Source of the DNA: Muriicola soli
GTDB taxonomy: Bacteria; Bacteroidota; Bacteroidia; Flavobacteriales; Flavobacteriaceae
Assembly (NCBI RefSeq): GCF_004139715.1
Contig: NZ_CP035544.1
Span: forward strand, 2,483,501-2,547,500
Direction: 5' to 3'
Length of the DNA: 64,000 nt
The translations under genes and the position numbers were made by a program. Below the pieces are notes generated by a model that did not search any database, was not told the DNA's origin, and worked only from the letters and a program-made list of their open reading frames with translations. Shown here in pieces: positions 1 through 10,700 of the stretch (within the stretch, counting starts at the first letter, position 1; each line of letters opens with the position of its first letter).

Positions 1-1327
1 CTTTAATAACACAGATGAATTACAGTCGTTCTTCGCACGTGTTAATTACTCGTTGTCTAATAAGTACTTATTTACAGCTACTGTAAGAGCAGATGGTTCT
101 TCAAGGTTCGGTCCTGAAAACCAATACGGATACTTCCCTTCCGGTGCATTTGCCTGGAAAATCAATGAAGAAGATTTTGTCGGAGACAATGTATCTACTT
201 TAAAACTGCGTTTGAGTGGTGGTCTGGTAGGTAACCAGGAAGGTCTTGGGTACGGTAACTTTGTTGCCAGACAGCGATTTGGCGGAATAGGTACGCAAAC
301 AAACCTTACTGTAAATCCTAGTGGTCTGGCCATTGTTGCAACAGATGTTCCTGATCTGAAATGGGAAGAAACATTAAACCTAAACGTTGGTTTCGACTTT
401 GGATTCTCCAATGACAGACTTTCAGGTAGTATCGATGTTTACCGTAACGAAACTAACGACCTTTTACTGAGGACTCCTCCTGCAGCTCCTGCAGTGGATC
501 CATTCCAGTTTGGTAACGTAGATGCCACTATCCTTAACCAGGGTATTGAATTCGCCTTAGCTTACGACTTTATTCAGTCTGAGAATACAACCTTCTCTGC
601 TGCCTTTAATATTGCTTATAACGAGAATGAGGTTCAGGATTTTGCCAGTGCGATTAACACAGGTGAAATTAACGGACAGGGACTTTCAGGTGCTTTCGCT
701 CAGCGATTTGAAGCCGGAAGATCATTATTCTCTTATTACATGGCTATTTTCGAAGGCTTTGACAGCAATGGATTCCCGATTTATCAGGATGTAGATGGTA
801 ACGGAGTGGGAGATCCTATTGCCGACCAGACATTCGTTGGTGAGGATGCCCTACCGGATATTACTTCTGGACTATCATTGAACTTCTCAACCGGCAACTG
901 GGATGCTTCGGCATATTTCTCAGGTCAGTTTGGCTTCTCTGTATACAATAACACAAGAAACGGTTTCTTTACAGGAGGTGCCATCAACAACGCACGTAAT
1001 GTTACTCAGGATGTAATCGCTTCCGGAGAGAACGGTGGTGCATCTGCAGATGTTTCTACAAGATTCCTTGAAAAAGGTGATTTTGTTCGTCTTCAGAACG
1101 CAACCCTTGGGTATAATGTGCCTCTAACTGGTGACGGCCTTTTCAAAACCCTAAGATTGTCATTAACCGGTCAGAATTTATTCCTTATTACTGATTACTC
1201 TGGTCTGGATCCTGAAGTTACTGTTCCTACTGGTGACCTCGGTTCCGGAGTTCCTACAAGAGGAATCGACTGGGCAGCGTTCCCAAATCCAAGGACAATA
1301 ACTTTTGGTCTTAATGCATCATTTTAA
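1..1327 (+). CDS. SusC/RagA-family TonB-dependent outer-membrane receptor, C-terminal part
   Basis: The reading frame is open from the left edge, so the 5' end lies outside the window; about 441 residues of the C-terminal beta-barrel are visible. The stretch reading YLFTATVRADGSSRFG near the edge is a barrel signature of SusC/RagA receptors, and the protein ends in ...TFGLNASF with a terminal Phe, as outer-membrane barrels do. SusC proteins import oligosaccharides or other ligands across the outer membrane with energy from TonB. A SusD partner follows 20 nt downstream, and xylose genes come after that, which suggests but does not prove a pentose-containing ligand. The ATG-like starts inside the fragment are not real starts, because the family signature continues upstream of them. 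Confidence 0.95.
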   Translation, partial: FNNTDELQSFFARVNYSLSNKYLFTATVRADGSSRFGPENQYGYFPSGAFAWKINEEDFVGDNVSTLKLRLSGGLVGNQEGLGYGNFVARQRFGGIGTQTNLTVNPSGLAIVATDVPDLKWEETLNLNVGFDFGFSNDRLSGSIDVYRNETNDLLLRTPPAAPAVDPFQFGNVDATILNQGIEFALAYDFIQSENTTFSAAFNIAYNENEVQDFASAINTGEINGQGLSGAFAQRFEAGRSLFSYYMAIFEGFDSNGFPIYQDVDGNGVGDPIADQTFVGEDALPDITSGLSLNFSTGNWDASAYFSGQFGFSVYNNTRNGFFTGGAINNARNVTQDVIASGENGGASADVSTRFLEKGDFVRLQNATLGYNVPLTGDGLFKTLRLSLTGQNLFLITDYSGLDPEVTVPTGDLGSGVPTRGIDWAAFPNPRTITFGLNASF

Positions 1328-1347
1328 TTAAAAAAAAGTTGAAAATC

Positions 1348-2970
1348 ATGAAAAGAATTCAAATCAAAATTTATTTACTCACACTAGCTTCTGTGGTAGG
1401 ACTAACAGCTTGTACCAATCTGGAGATCGAAGAAACTGATTCTATTATCAGTGAAGGATTTCAGGGACTTGCCGATCCTTCCTCTGCGATTGACGGACTC
1501 TACAGTAGCGTAGGTGGACAATATGGTGATCAGGCAAATTTCTTTGCCCTTCAGGAAGTAACCACCGATGCAGCCTTGGTTCCTACAAGAGGAACAGACT
1601 GGGGTGATAACGGTCTTTGGAGAGTATTGCACAACCATGCATGGAATTCAGAACACGCCTTTATAGGTACTGTATGGAATCAATTTAATGCTAACCAGCT
1701 ACAGGCTTCTCAGGTCCTGGACTCAAGGAGTAATCCTTCTGCCCAGAATATTGGAGATGCGAGTTTCCTTAGAGCTTGGAGTATGTGGGTTATTTTAGAC
1801 AATTACGGACAGGTGCCATTTAGGGATACATCACTTCCTTCTTCAACCTTGCCTGAAGTGTTGACCGGACAAGCTGCTGTCGATTTTATCCTGGCAGATC
1901 TTGATCAGGCAATAGCTAACTTGCCATCAACAGCGGCACTGAGTAGTGATCTAGGTAGAGGAAGCAAAGCAGCGGCGCGTTACTTAAAGGCTAAAGTGCT
2001 TTTGAATAAGCATATCTACCTTGGTGGAAGCCCTGATTCTGGCGACATGAATGAAGTGATTTCATTGGTAGATCAAATTGCCGGAGATGGTTTTGCCTTA
2101 CAGTCCGGATACTTTGACCTCTTTAGAAGTCCTGAAGATACAGGAGGAAGTACGGAAACCATCTGGTCCCTATCAGCTTTGGCTACCGGAAACAGAATCT
2201 TTAATGGTCTTCATTACAATTCCACTGGCATTGGTGGTGGTGGATGGAACGGTTTTAGTACCCTAGCAGAATATTACGATCTGTATGAAGGTGATCCTAA
2301 CAGCAACGAAGTTGATATAAATGGAAACCCATTAGACGGTCAGGAAGAACGTAGAGGTGGAGTGCCTCTTGAAGGACAGCCATTTACAGGAGAACCTGGG
2401 ACTACGGATAACGGTGGCCTTGTAGACGGATCCAATGTTGGTTTCGGTTACCTAATCGGACAACAATACGCTTTAGACGGAACACCATTGACAGACAGAG
2501 CCGGTGCTCCCTTAACCTTTAAAAGAGATTTTGTTGACGGAACAGGCGCTTCAAGTTTTATCAATAACGACGAAACAACAGGTATCCGTGTAATGAAATA
2601 CAACCCGAGATACGGAGGAGGATTTGAAGGTCATGAGGTAATTTTCAGATACGCTGATGCTCACCTGATGAAGGCTGAAGCAATGCTACGCTCTGGAGGA
2701 GACGCCACATCTATGGTTAATGAACTTCGCGTACTCAGAGGCGCAACTCCACTGGGAACAGTAGGAGAACAGCAATTACTCGATGAAAGAGGTCGTGAAT
2801 TGTATCAGGAAGTTTGGAGAAGGAATGACCTTATCCGTTTTGGACAATTCACACGGGATTGGTTATTCAAAGAATCTTCAGAAATTGGCAATACAAGTCG
2901 TCACGTATTCCCGATTCCTCCAACTCAATTGTTGGCTAACCCTAACTTAGTTCAAAACCCAGGATACTAA
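1348..2970 (+). CDS. SusD/RagB-family surface glycan-binding lipoprotein
   Basis: This is the 540-residue partner of the upstream SusC receptor. SusD proteins form the lid of the SusC channel and bind the ligand on the cell surface. The N-terminus is a lipoprotein signal ending in a GLTAC lipobox. The C-terminal part carries the SusD signature RGRELYQEVWRRNDLIRFGQ and ends with a proline/asparagine-rich tail. A TTG three codons upstream (1339) is in frame, but the ATG at 1348 gives the normal MKRI signal-peptide start and is preferred. The gene lies 20 nt after susC and is followed by a strong terminator, so the pair probably ends its transcript here. The ligand cannot be read from the sequence. 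Confidence 0.95.
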   Translation: MKRIQIKIYLLTLASVVGLTACTNLEIEETDSIISEGFQGLADPSSAIDGLYSSVGGQYGDQANFFALQEVTTDAALVPTRGTDWGDNGLWRVLHNHAWNSEHAFIGTVWNQFNANQLQASQVLDSRSNPSAQNIGDASFLRAWSMWVILDNYGQVPFRDTSLPSSTLPEVLTGQAAVDFILADLDQAIANLPSTAALSSDLGRGSKAAARYLKAKVLLNKHIYLGGSPDSGDMNEVISLVDQIAGDGFALQSGYFDLFRSPEDTGGSTETIWSLSALATGNRIFNGLHYNSTGIGGGGWNGFSTLAEYYDLYEGDPNSNEVDINGNPLDGQEERRGGVPLEGQPFTGEPGTTDNGGLVDGSNVGFGYLIGQQYALDGTPLTDRAGAPLTFKRDFVDGTGASSFINNDETTGIRVMKYNPRYGGGFEGHEVIFRYADAHLMKAEAMLRSGGDATSMVNELRVLRGATPLGTVGEQQLLDERGRELYQEVWRRNDLIRFGQFTRDWLFKESSEIGNTSRHVFPIPPTQLLANPNLVQNPGY

Positions 2971-2990
2971 TTCCTGAAAGCATACTAACA

Positions 2991-3020
2991 AAAACCCCGG
3001 TCTCCAGGCCGGGGTTTTTT
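2991..3020 (+). terminator. Rho-independent terminator after susCD
   Basis: A 10-bp perfect stem (AAAACCCCGG / CCGGGGTTTT) with an 8-nt loop is followed by further T residues. It lies 20 nt after the SusD stop codon and separates the susCD transcript from the xylBA genes. Confidence 0.88.
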
Positions 3021-3058
3021 ATTTTCCATTCACAGGTATTACAATCCCAAAACCTTGC

Positions 3059-3089
3059 TTGTGCTTTCCATTTTATTCTCCTACCTTTC
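3059..3089 (+). promoter_or_regulatory. Possible Bacteroidota promoter for xylBA
   Basis: A TTG at 3059-3061 and TACCTTTC at 3082-3089 are 20 nt apart. This is one mismatch from the Bacteroidota -33/-7 pattern (TTG, about 19-20 nt, TAnnTTTG). The element lies just after the susCD terminator and 21 nt before the xylB start. It is a pattern match only. Confidence 0.38.
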
Positions 3090-3110
3090 TTTACTATCAT
3101 CCATTACTTA

Positions 3111-4592
3111 ATGTACTATCTGGGAATCGACATAGGCAGTTCGTTTATTAAAGTCGCACTGGTTGAGACCGAAAGCGGAAAAGTATTCGGCATTCACAAG
3201 GAGCCTGAAACGGAATTACCTATAGAGTCCAAAAAAAAAGGATGGGCAGAACAGGATCCAGATATATGGTGGAATCATACCTGTTATGCTATAACTACTA
3301 TCCTGGATAAGTTCTCGGTTGAGAAGGAAGACATAAGCGGAATAGGTATCGCATATCAGATGCACGGCCTTGTAGTGGTTGACAAGAATGGCCTGCCCCT
3401 GAGAAAAGCCATCATTTGGTGCGATAGTCGTGCTGTGGAAATTGGCGAGACGGCCGTTGAGGATTTGGGAATTGAATACTGCACCTCTCATTTGCTGAAT
3501 TCACCAGGGAATTTTACCGCCTCTAAATTAAAGTGGATCAAAGAGAACGAACCCGAAATTTATAAGCAAATAGATAAAATCCTACTCCCTGGCGACTATA
3601 TTGCCAGTAAGATTACCGGTAAACCTGCAACCACTATTCCCGGACTTACTGAAGGGATTTTTTGGGATTTTAAGGAAAAGGAAATTTCCTCCGCCCTTAT
3701 CAATTCCTTGGGGTTAAAACAGCATCATTTCCCCCTTATAGTGCCCACCTTTGGACATCAAGGTGAAGTTTCCGATACAGCCGCCGAAGTATGTAATTTG
3801 GCAGAAGGTACACCCCTGCTCTATCGCGCCGGGGACCAACCTAATAATGCCCTGTCCCTTAATGTCTTTTATCCGGATAATATGGCTATGACAGGCGGAA
3901 CGTCAGCAGTGGTCTATTACGTCAGCGATAAATTAAAGACAAAAGAAATTGAAAGGCTAAATACCTTTGCCCATGTAAACTATTCTTCCTCCCAAACATT
4001 TCTTGGGAAGTTGTTATGTATCAACGGTGCCGGAATACAATACAAATGGTTAAAAAACAAGCTGAAAATAGAAACCTATACGGAGATGAATGAGCTTGCA
4101 GCCAGCATTCCGATAGGTTCGGAAGGTTTACTGGTTTTCCCTTTCGGAAATGGGGCCGAAAGAGTCCTGCACAATCAAAACCCGGGATCGTCATTCCAAC
4201 ATCTCGATCTGAACCGGCATACTGCAGCTCACCTTTGTCGGGCCACCCTGGAAGGGATTTGCTTTGCCCTGATGTACGGGATAGAAATCCTTATCTCAGA
4301 GGGCAGCGAAATAAAAGTAGCCAGGGCGGGTAATGACAATTTATTTAGATCTGCCGTATTTTCAAAGACCATGTGTAACCTCCTTGGACATCCCATAGAA
4401 ATCTACAATACTACTGGAGCTGTAGGTGCCGCCCGGGCATGCATGATACATCAATCTGGATTTGAATCATTCAGCAAAGCCGTTCAAAACAACGACCTCG
4501 TTAATACCTTTACTCCTGAGAAAAATACAGGTCCGTATATTCAGGCTTATCAACTTTGGAAAATGGAACTGGAATTACAATTAAAACACTAG
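3111..4592 (+). CDS. xylB: Xylulokinase (FGGY-family carbohydrate kinase)
   Basis: The 493-residue product matches the usual length of xylulokinase, which phosphorylates D-xylulose to xylulose 5-phosphate for the pentose phosphate pathway. The N-terminus has the ASKHA phosphate-binding loop (GIDIGSS, residues 5-11). Residues 45-50 read WAEQDP and residues 84-86 read MHG, both typical of XylB. The GDQ around residue 242 fits the catalytic-base Asp of the family. The stop codon is 4 nt before the xylose isomerase start, so the two genes form an operon, and this pairing makes xylulokinase more likely than another FGGY kinase. The protein has no signal peptide and is expected to be cytoplasmic. 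Confidence 0.93.
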   Translation: MYYLGIDIGSSFIKVALVETESGKVFGIHKEPETELPIESKKKGWAEQDPDIWWNHTCYAITTILDKFSVEKEDISGIGIAYQMHGLVVVDKNGLPLRKAIIWCDSRAVEIGETAVEDLGIEYCTSHLLNSPGNFTASKLKWIKENEPEIYKQIDKILLPGDYIASKITGKPATTIPGLTEGIFWDFKEKEISSALINSLGLKQHHFPLIVPTFGHQGEVSDTAAEVCNLAEGTPLLYRAGDQPNNALSLNVFYPDNMAMTGGTSAVVYYVSDKLKTKEIERLNTFAHVNYSSSQTFLGKLLCINGAGIQYKWLKNKLKIETYTEMNELAASIPIGSEGLLVFPFGNGAERVLHNQNPGSSFQHLDLNRHTAAHLCRATLEGICFALMYGIEILISEGSEIKVARAGNDNLFRSAVFSKTMCNLLGHPIEIYNTTGAVGAARACMIHQSGFESFSKAVQNNDLVNTFTPEKNTGPYIQAYQLWKMELELQLKH

Positions 4593-4596
4593 CAAA

Positions 4597-5921
4597 ATGG
4601 CATTACTTGGAGATCGTGAATATTTTAAGGGAATTGACCCTATAAAATACGAAGGGCCTGAATCAGATAATCCCCTGGCCTATAAATACTACAATCCTGA
4701 GCAATGGGTTGCGGGAAAAAAAATGAAAGACCACTTTAGGTTTGCAGTTGCCTACTGGCATACCTTTTGCGGGCAAGGGGCTGATCCTTTTGGAGCGGGA
4801 ACACAATCCTTTCCCTGGGACCATCCTACAGATCCTATTGAAGCAGCCAAAGCTAAAGCAGATGCGGCTTTTGAATTTATCACCAAAATGGGTTTTAATT
4901 ACTATTGCTTCCATGATTATGACCTGGTAGCAGAAGGAGAAAGCCTATTGGAATCTGAAAAAAGGCTTGAGAAAATCGCCTCCTACCTAAAAGCGAAACA
5001 AAAAGCTTCAGGTATAAACGTGCTCTGGGGTACCGCCAATTGCTTTTCACACCCCAGATATATGAACGGAGCAGCTACAAACCCCGATTTTAAGGTCGTA
5101 GCCAGAGCAGGAGCACAGATTAAACTGGCCCTGGATTTAACCCTGGAACTCGGGGAGAGAACTATGTCTTCTGGGGTGGACGTGAAGGTTATATGTCGCT
5201 CTTAAACACCGATCTCAAACGCGAGCAGGAACATATGGGTCGTTTTTTAGGAATGGCACGCGACTATGCCCGTAATCAGGGTTTTAAAGGCAATTTCTTT
5301 GTGGAGCCCAAACCTATGGAGCCTATGAAACATCAGTACGACTTTGATGCCGCTACTGTAATGGGCTTTCTAAATCAATATGACCTGCAGGGTGATTTTA
5401 AACTCAACCTCGAATTTAACCATGCAACACTGGCTAGCCACACCATGCAACACGAAATGGCCGTAGCCGCTTCGCAAAATATGTTGGGAAGCCTAGATGC
5501 CAACAGAGGAGACTACCAAAACGGCTGGGATACTGACCAGTTCCCTAATAATCTGTTTGAAGTCACCGAAGCCATGTTGGTATTTCTGATGAAAGGAGGA
5601 TTGCAGGGAGGAGGCATTAATTTTGATGCGAAAATCAGAAGGAACTCTACAGACCTAGATGACATCTTCCACGCTCATATAGGCGGAGTAGACACTTTTG
5701 CCAGGGCACTCCTGGCCGCTGACAACATCCTGACCCATTCTCTATACAAAGACTTTCTGAAGGAACGATACAGTTCATTCGACTCTGGGAAGGGCAAGGC
5801 CTTTGAAGCAGGCGAGTTAACCCTTGATGATCTTTACAAGATCTCCTTGCAATCAGGAGAACCTGCTCTACACAGTGGAAAACAGGAAATGCTGGAAAAC
5901 ATCATTAACCAATACTTCTGA
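4597..5921 (+). CDS. xylA: Xylose isomerase, class II; reading frame broken by one missing base
   Basis: Two overlapping frames (4597-5205 and 5193-5921) together encode one complete class II xylose isomerase, which converts D-xylose to D-xylulose with divalent metal ions. The first frame holds the N-terminal part, with [12 protein letters not shown] and the catalytic FHDYD. The second holds the metal-site segments [17 protein letters not shown] and WDTDQFP. The break falls in the G4 run at 5152-5155: one extra G would restore [20 protein letters not shown] and give 441 residues, the normal length. Without the base, translation ends about 15 codons later. All family residues are otherwise intact on both sides, so a sequencing or assembly error is more likely than a decayed gene. 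The start lies 4 nt after xylB. Confidence 0.93.
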
Positions 5922-5942
5922 TCTTTCTGAATTCCGGGAAAT

Positions 5943-7595
5943 TTACTGCGCAAAATAAACGTAAATACCGATGACTATTGCTACGATGATCAGGCCCATT
6001 TGCTTTACGTACTTGAACGGAGTAATCTCTACCTGCTCAGTATACTCCTGTACATAAGGAGTAGCCCTTGGTTTAAATTTACCAATAAGCAACATGATTC
6101 CAATATTGGCAATAAATAATATGGCCATCACATGTAAATAATGAGGATAGGCGTCTGCCTCTACCAGCGCTAGTTGTGCTGGATCACTTATTCCATTTGC
6201 CTTTGCATTTTCCAAAGCAGAGGACACAAACTTAGGCTGCAACCAGAACTGGGAGATGATATAAAGTAACGATCCGGAGATAATTCCAATTTTTGCAGCA
6301 ATAGCAGGCACCCTTTTGGTGAGGTAACCAATGACAATGATCGTTAGGATGGGGATGCTGTAAATTCCATTAATTTCCTGTAGGTAGTTAAATAAGCTAC
6401 CGGCATTTGCGATCATGGGAGCTATGAACATAGCAGCAAGTGCCAGACAGACTCCAAAAATCTTTCCGTACTTTACCACCGTTTTCTCAGGGGCTTCTTT
6501 ATTGATATGTTGTTTGTAAATATCTATCCCAAATAAGGTCACCGAGCTATTGAGAACACTGTTGAAGGAACTTAAAATAGCTCCAAAAAGAACAGCAGCA
6601 AAGAAGCCTATCAGGGGTTTGGGTAAGACAGCACGAACCAGTTCGGGATAAGCGAGGTCACTCGATGCCAATCCGCCGTCAAAATAATGATATGCGATCA
6701 TCCCGGGTAGTACAAGGATCAGTGGTCCAAGAATCTTTAAAAAAGATGCCAAAAGCAGTCCTTTTTGGCCTTCAGCCAGATTCTTAGCTGCCAGCGCTCT
6801 CTGGATGATCTGCTGATTCGTTCCCCAATAAAAAAGTTGAACGAGCATCATCCCTGTAAATATGGTCGTAAAAGGTACTTCTTGTCCGGCCTCACCTGTA
6901 GAATCGAAGCGTTCGGGATTCGTAGTCATCAAAGTTTCCAATCCGTCAAAAACACTACCATCCCCAATTGCCATCAGTCCGAATATGGGAATCAGAATAC
7001 CTCCAATGATCAGCCCTATGGCGTTGATGCTATCAGAAACGGCAACGGCCTTCAAACCGCCGAAAACTGCGTAGATCGACCCAATAATTCCTATGCCCCA
7101 GATACACAAAACAAGGGCTGTTTTATCAGACACATTCAAAAGTTCCGGAACATTGAACATCCCGCTTATGGCCACCGAACCGGAGTACAGGATCACTGGA
7201 AGCAGCACCACCACATAGCCCGTAAGGAAAAGTCCGGAAGTAATTGTCTTTGTCGTTACATCAAATCGTTTTGCCAAAAATTGAGGCACTGTTGTGAGTC
7301 CGCCTTTCAGGTATCTCGGTAAAAGAAAAACCGCAGTTACCACTATGGCAATAGCGGCCAGGGTTTCCCAGGCCATAACAGATAATCCATCCTTGTATGC
7401 ACTTCCGTTAAGCCCTACAATTTGTTCAGTTGATAAGTTGGTAAGGAGCAAGGAACCTGCTATTACCCCTGCTGTTAAACTACGCCCACCCAGAAAATAT
7501 CCGTCAGAGGAAGTTTCATCAGTGGTACGTGTTGCAAAATATGAGATGATGGCTACAAGGGAAGTGAAGCCTATAAATGATATGATACCAATCAT
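5943..7595 (-). CDS. Sodium/solute symporter (SSS family, YidK/SGLT-like)
   Basis: A 550-residue integral membrane protein with about 13-14 hydrophobic segments. It resembles E. coli YidK along its length: GYFLGGRSL near residue 33, TNLSTEQIVGL near residue 52, FLLPRYLKGG and a KPRATP segment near the C-terminus. SSS symporters couple uptake of sugars or other solutes to the sodium gradient. The gene converges on xylBA with only 21 nt between stop codons, so xylose is a reasonable substrate, but this is inferred from context. About 180 nt separate it from the next divergent gene, enough for promoters on both strands. Confidence 0.9.
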   Translation of the reverse strand: MIGIISFIGFTSLVAIISYFATRTTDETSSDGYFLGGRSLTAGVIAGSLLLTNLSTEQIVGLNGSAYKDGLSVMAWETLAAIAIVVTAVFLLPRYLKGGLTTVPQFLAKRFDVTTKTITSGLFLTGYVVVLLPVILYSGSVAISGMFNVPELLNVSDKTALVLCIWGIGIIGSIYAVFGGLKAVAVSDSINAIGLIIGGILIPIFGLMAIGDGSVFDGLETLMTTNPERFDSTGEAGQEVPFTTIFTGMMLVQLFYWGTNQQIIQRALAAKNLAEGQKGLLLASFLKILGPLILVLPGMIAYHYFDGGLASSDLAYPELVRAVLPKPLIGFFAAVLFGAILSSFNSVLNSSVTLFGIDIYKQHINKEAPEKTVVKYGKIFGVCLALAAMFIAPMIANAGSLFNYLQEINGIYSIPILTIIVIGYLTKRVPAIAAKIGIISGSLLYIISQFWLQPKFVSSALENAKANGISDPAQLALVEADAYPHYLHVMAILFIANIGIMLLIGKFKPRATPYVQEYTEQVEITPFKYVKQMGLIIVAIVIGIYVYFAQ

Positions 7596-7774
7596 TTTAC
7601 CGGAAATTAATTAGTTAGTCTCTCTAAATATATTAGTTTATTTACGAACTACTACCTCATTGACCCATAAATCATACCACGCCTGTTTTAAAGACCTATC
7701 GGCCGCCAAACTAGGACGGTTCAAATTTCCATCTTCGTAACGGATTAAGTATCTTGCATCCCTCTTTCTAAAGC

Positions 7775-10700
7775 ATGATGAAAAGGATATTAAGGTATAC
7801 TGTATTGCTTTCGATAGTTTTAACCGGATGCCAGAATTCCCCTGCAAAACGTTTCGAAAAACTGAGTGCATCCAGCACTGGTCTTGATTTCAGTAATACG
7901 CTGACGGCAACTCCTGAACTTAATATCCTCAATTATCTGTATTTCTTTAACGGGGCGGGGATTGCTGCAGCTGATTTCAACAATGACGGCCTGATTGATC
8001 TGTATTTTACGGCGAATCAGGAAGCAGATCAACTCTACCTCAACAAGGGAAATCTCCGGTTTGAAAAGATTACCGAAACCGCAGGAATTGACAATTCGGG
8101 AAACTGGACTACCGGGGTAACACATGCAGACGTCAACAACGATGGCCTGCTGGATATCTATGTCTGCAAGGTGGGGAGTTTCAGAAATATCAGCGGAAAA
8201 AATTTACTTTACATAAATCAGGGACTCAACAAAGAAGGAATACCCGAATTTAAGGAGGAGGCTGAATCTTACGGCCTCGATTTTAGTGGGTTTTCCACTC
8301 AGGCTGCCTTCTTTGATTACGATCTCGACGGGGATCTCGATATGTTTCTCCTCAATCATTCCGTACACCCAAACATGACCTACGGGAAAGGTTCTCAGCG
8401 CCTGCAATACGATCCTGCTTCCGGCGATCGCCTGTTTAAAAATGAAGATGGCTTTTTCCGGGATATTTCAGAAGAGGCCGGTATTTATCAGGGCAGAATA
8501 GGCTATGGCTTAGGATTAGGCGTTAGCGATCTCAATGAAGACGGTTATCCCGATCTTTATGTAGGAAATGACTTCTTTGAAAATGATTATCTCTATATCA
8601 ATCAGAAGGACGGCACCTTTAAAGAAATAATATCAGCAGATGACACGGCCTTAGGACATACCACCCATTTTTCGATGGGAAATGACATTGCAGACATCAA
8701 CAATGACGGATTAACAGATATCGTCTCCCTGGATATGCTGCCGGAAGATCTGGAAACCTACAAAACCTCAGGATTGGAATATCCATATCCCTCCTATCAA
8801 TACTATTTAAAAAACGGTTATGCTCCGCAGTTTATGCAAAATACCCTTCACCTCAATCTCGGTGATGGATCGTTTAGCGAAATAGGGCAACTTGCAGGAA
8901 TCTCAGCAACAGAATGGTCCTGGAGTGTTTTACTGGCCGACTATGACAATGACGGTTATAAAGACGCCTATATCTCTAATGGCATTAAGAGGGCCACCAA
9001 TGATATGGACTTTATTAATTTTATCTCTAATGATGCCATACAAAGGCGATTGGAATCGGGGATGTCTTCTGAAGACATGACTTTCATCGAAGAAATACCG
9101 CAGAAAAAGACGCCGAATTATTTTATGAAAAATACGGGGCAACTCACATTTGAGGATGTAACTGCTTCTTGGTACAACAAAATCCCTTCGTTTTCAAACG
9201 GAGCCGTTTATGCAGATCTCGACAATGACGGCGATCTCGAAATTATTGTCAATAACGTAGATGAAGAAGCCCTTATTCTCAAAAATCTGAGTGCCGGGCA
9301 ACCGAATACCAACTACCTTAAAATCTCTCTTCAGGGCGATCTGAAGAATACTTATAGCCTTGGCACAAAGGTGATTATTTATCAGGACGGAAAAGAGCAA
9401 ATGCAGGAGCAATATGTCTCCAGAGGGTTTCTTTCTGCTGTTCCGACCGGTCTTCATTTTGGTCTTGGCGAATCAACAACGATTGACTCTCTTAGGGTAA
9501 TTTGGCCCATGGGTACGAGTCAGCTGATCATCAACCCGGACATCAATACCAAAATAACCTTAAAGGCATCAGAAGCAAAGGATACTATGCCATCCCACTT
9601 TTTAAAAAGGTCGGCCGGAATTGATTTGGAATTCGTCGAAAATACAATTCCCTTTAGGCATAAGGAACCCGCGACTCTTGAATTTGACCGCGACCCCATG
9701 GTCCCCTTCGCCAATACCAATGCAGGGCCTGAGGTTTCTGTGGCTGATGTGAACATGGACGGGCGGGATGATCTCTTTATTAGTGGCGCCAAAGCTCAGC
9801 CTTCCAGCTTGTTTATCCAACAGCAAGACGGACAATTGGTCTCTTCTCAGGAAGATCTCTTTCTACTCGATGAAATGAATGAAGATACCTCCCATGTTTT
9901 CTTTGATGCAAACGGAGATTCATGGCCCGATCTCCTGGTAGTAAGTGGTGGTAACGAATTTAGAGAAGGAAGCAGGCTGCAGCCAAGGCTGTATATGAAC
10001 CAGGAAGGTACTCTGATCAGAGACACAGTTCAATTCAAAAATCTGGAGACAAATGCTTCAAAAGTAGTGGTAAGGGATCTTCAAAATGACGGCGATTTGG
10101 ATGTACTGATAGCTTCGGATCAGCAGCCTTTGGAATTTGGTTCTTCCAGTCGGCAATATGTCTATCTGAATGACGGGGAAGGGAATTTTCAGGAAGATAA
10201 TTCTGAGGCATATCGTGCCTTCATTGAATTGCCAAGCGTAAAAGATATCGTATGGGCCGATATTGACAAGGATGGGGAAGATGACATGGTAGTGGCCGGA
10301 TACTGGGAACCTATTACGGTTTTAAAAAGCATAAATGGTGTGCTCAAACCTATGGCCAACAACGGCTTGCAAGAGACTAACGGCTGGTGGAATACGCTTG
10401 GGGTAGCTGACTTTGACCACGATGGAGACCTTGACCTTATTGCAGGGAATTGGGGCCTGAACAGCAGGCTAAAAGCCACCAGGGAGTTTCCTATTACCCT
10501 TTACAGGGCTGATTTTGACCAGAATGGCACTACGGACCCCTTGGTCACTTATTACGAAGGAGGAAAAGAAACTCCTTTTGCCTCAAAAGACGAATTGGTT
10601 AAACAAATGCCTTTTCTCAACAAGGAATTTTTGTCTTATAAAAGTTTTGCCGCTGCAGATCTTGAGCAAATGTTTACTAAAACGGCTTTAGCAAATGCAG

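Noticed and set aside
5145-5210. Programmed frameshifting in xylA
   Set aside because: No slippery heptamer with a downstream structure was seen, and three other genes have the same kind of single-base loss, so error is simpler.
6765-7322. A 185-codon plus-strand frame inside the symporter gene
   Set aside because: It is antisense to a well-supported membrane protein, and its composition (many His, Asn and Cys) is that of a shadow frame.
7638-7871. A 77-codon minus-strand frame in the gap before the first ASPIC/UnbV gene
   Set aside because: It overlaps the signal peptide of the real gene, has no recognisable features and no start context; treated as chance.
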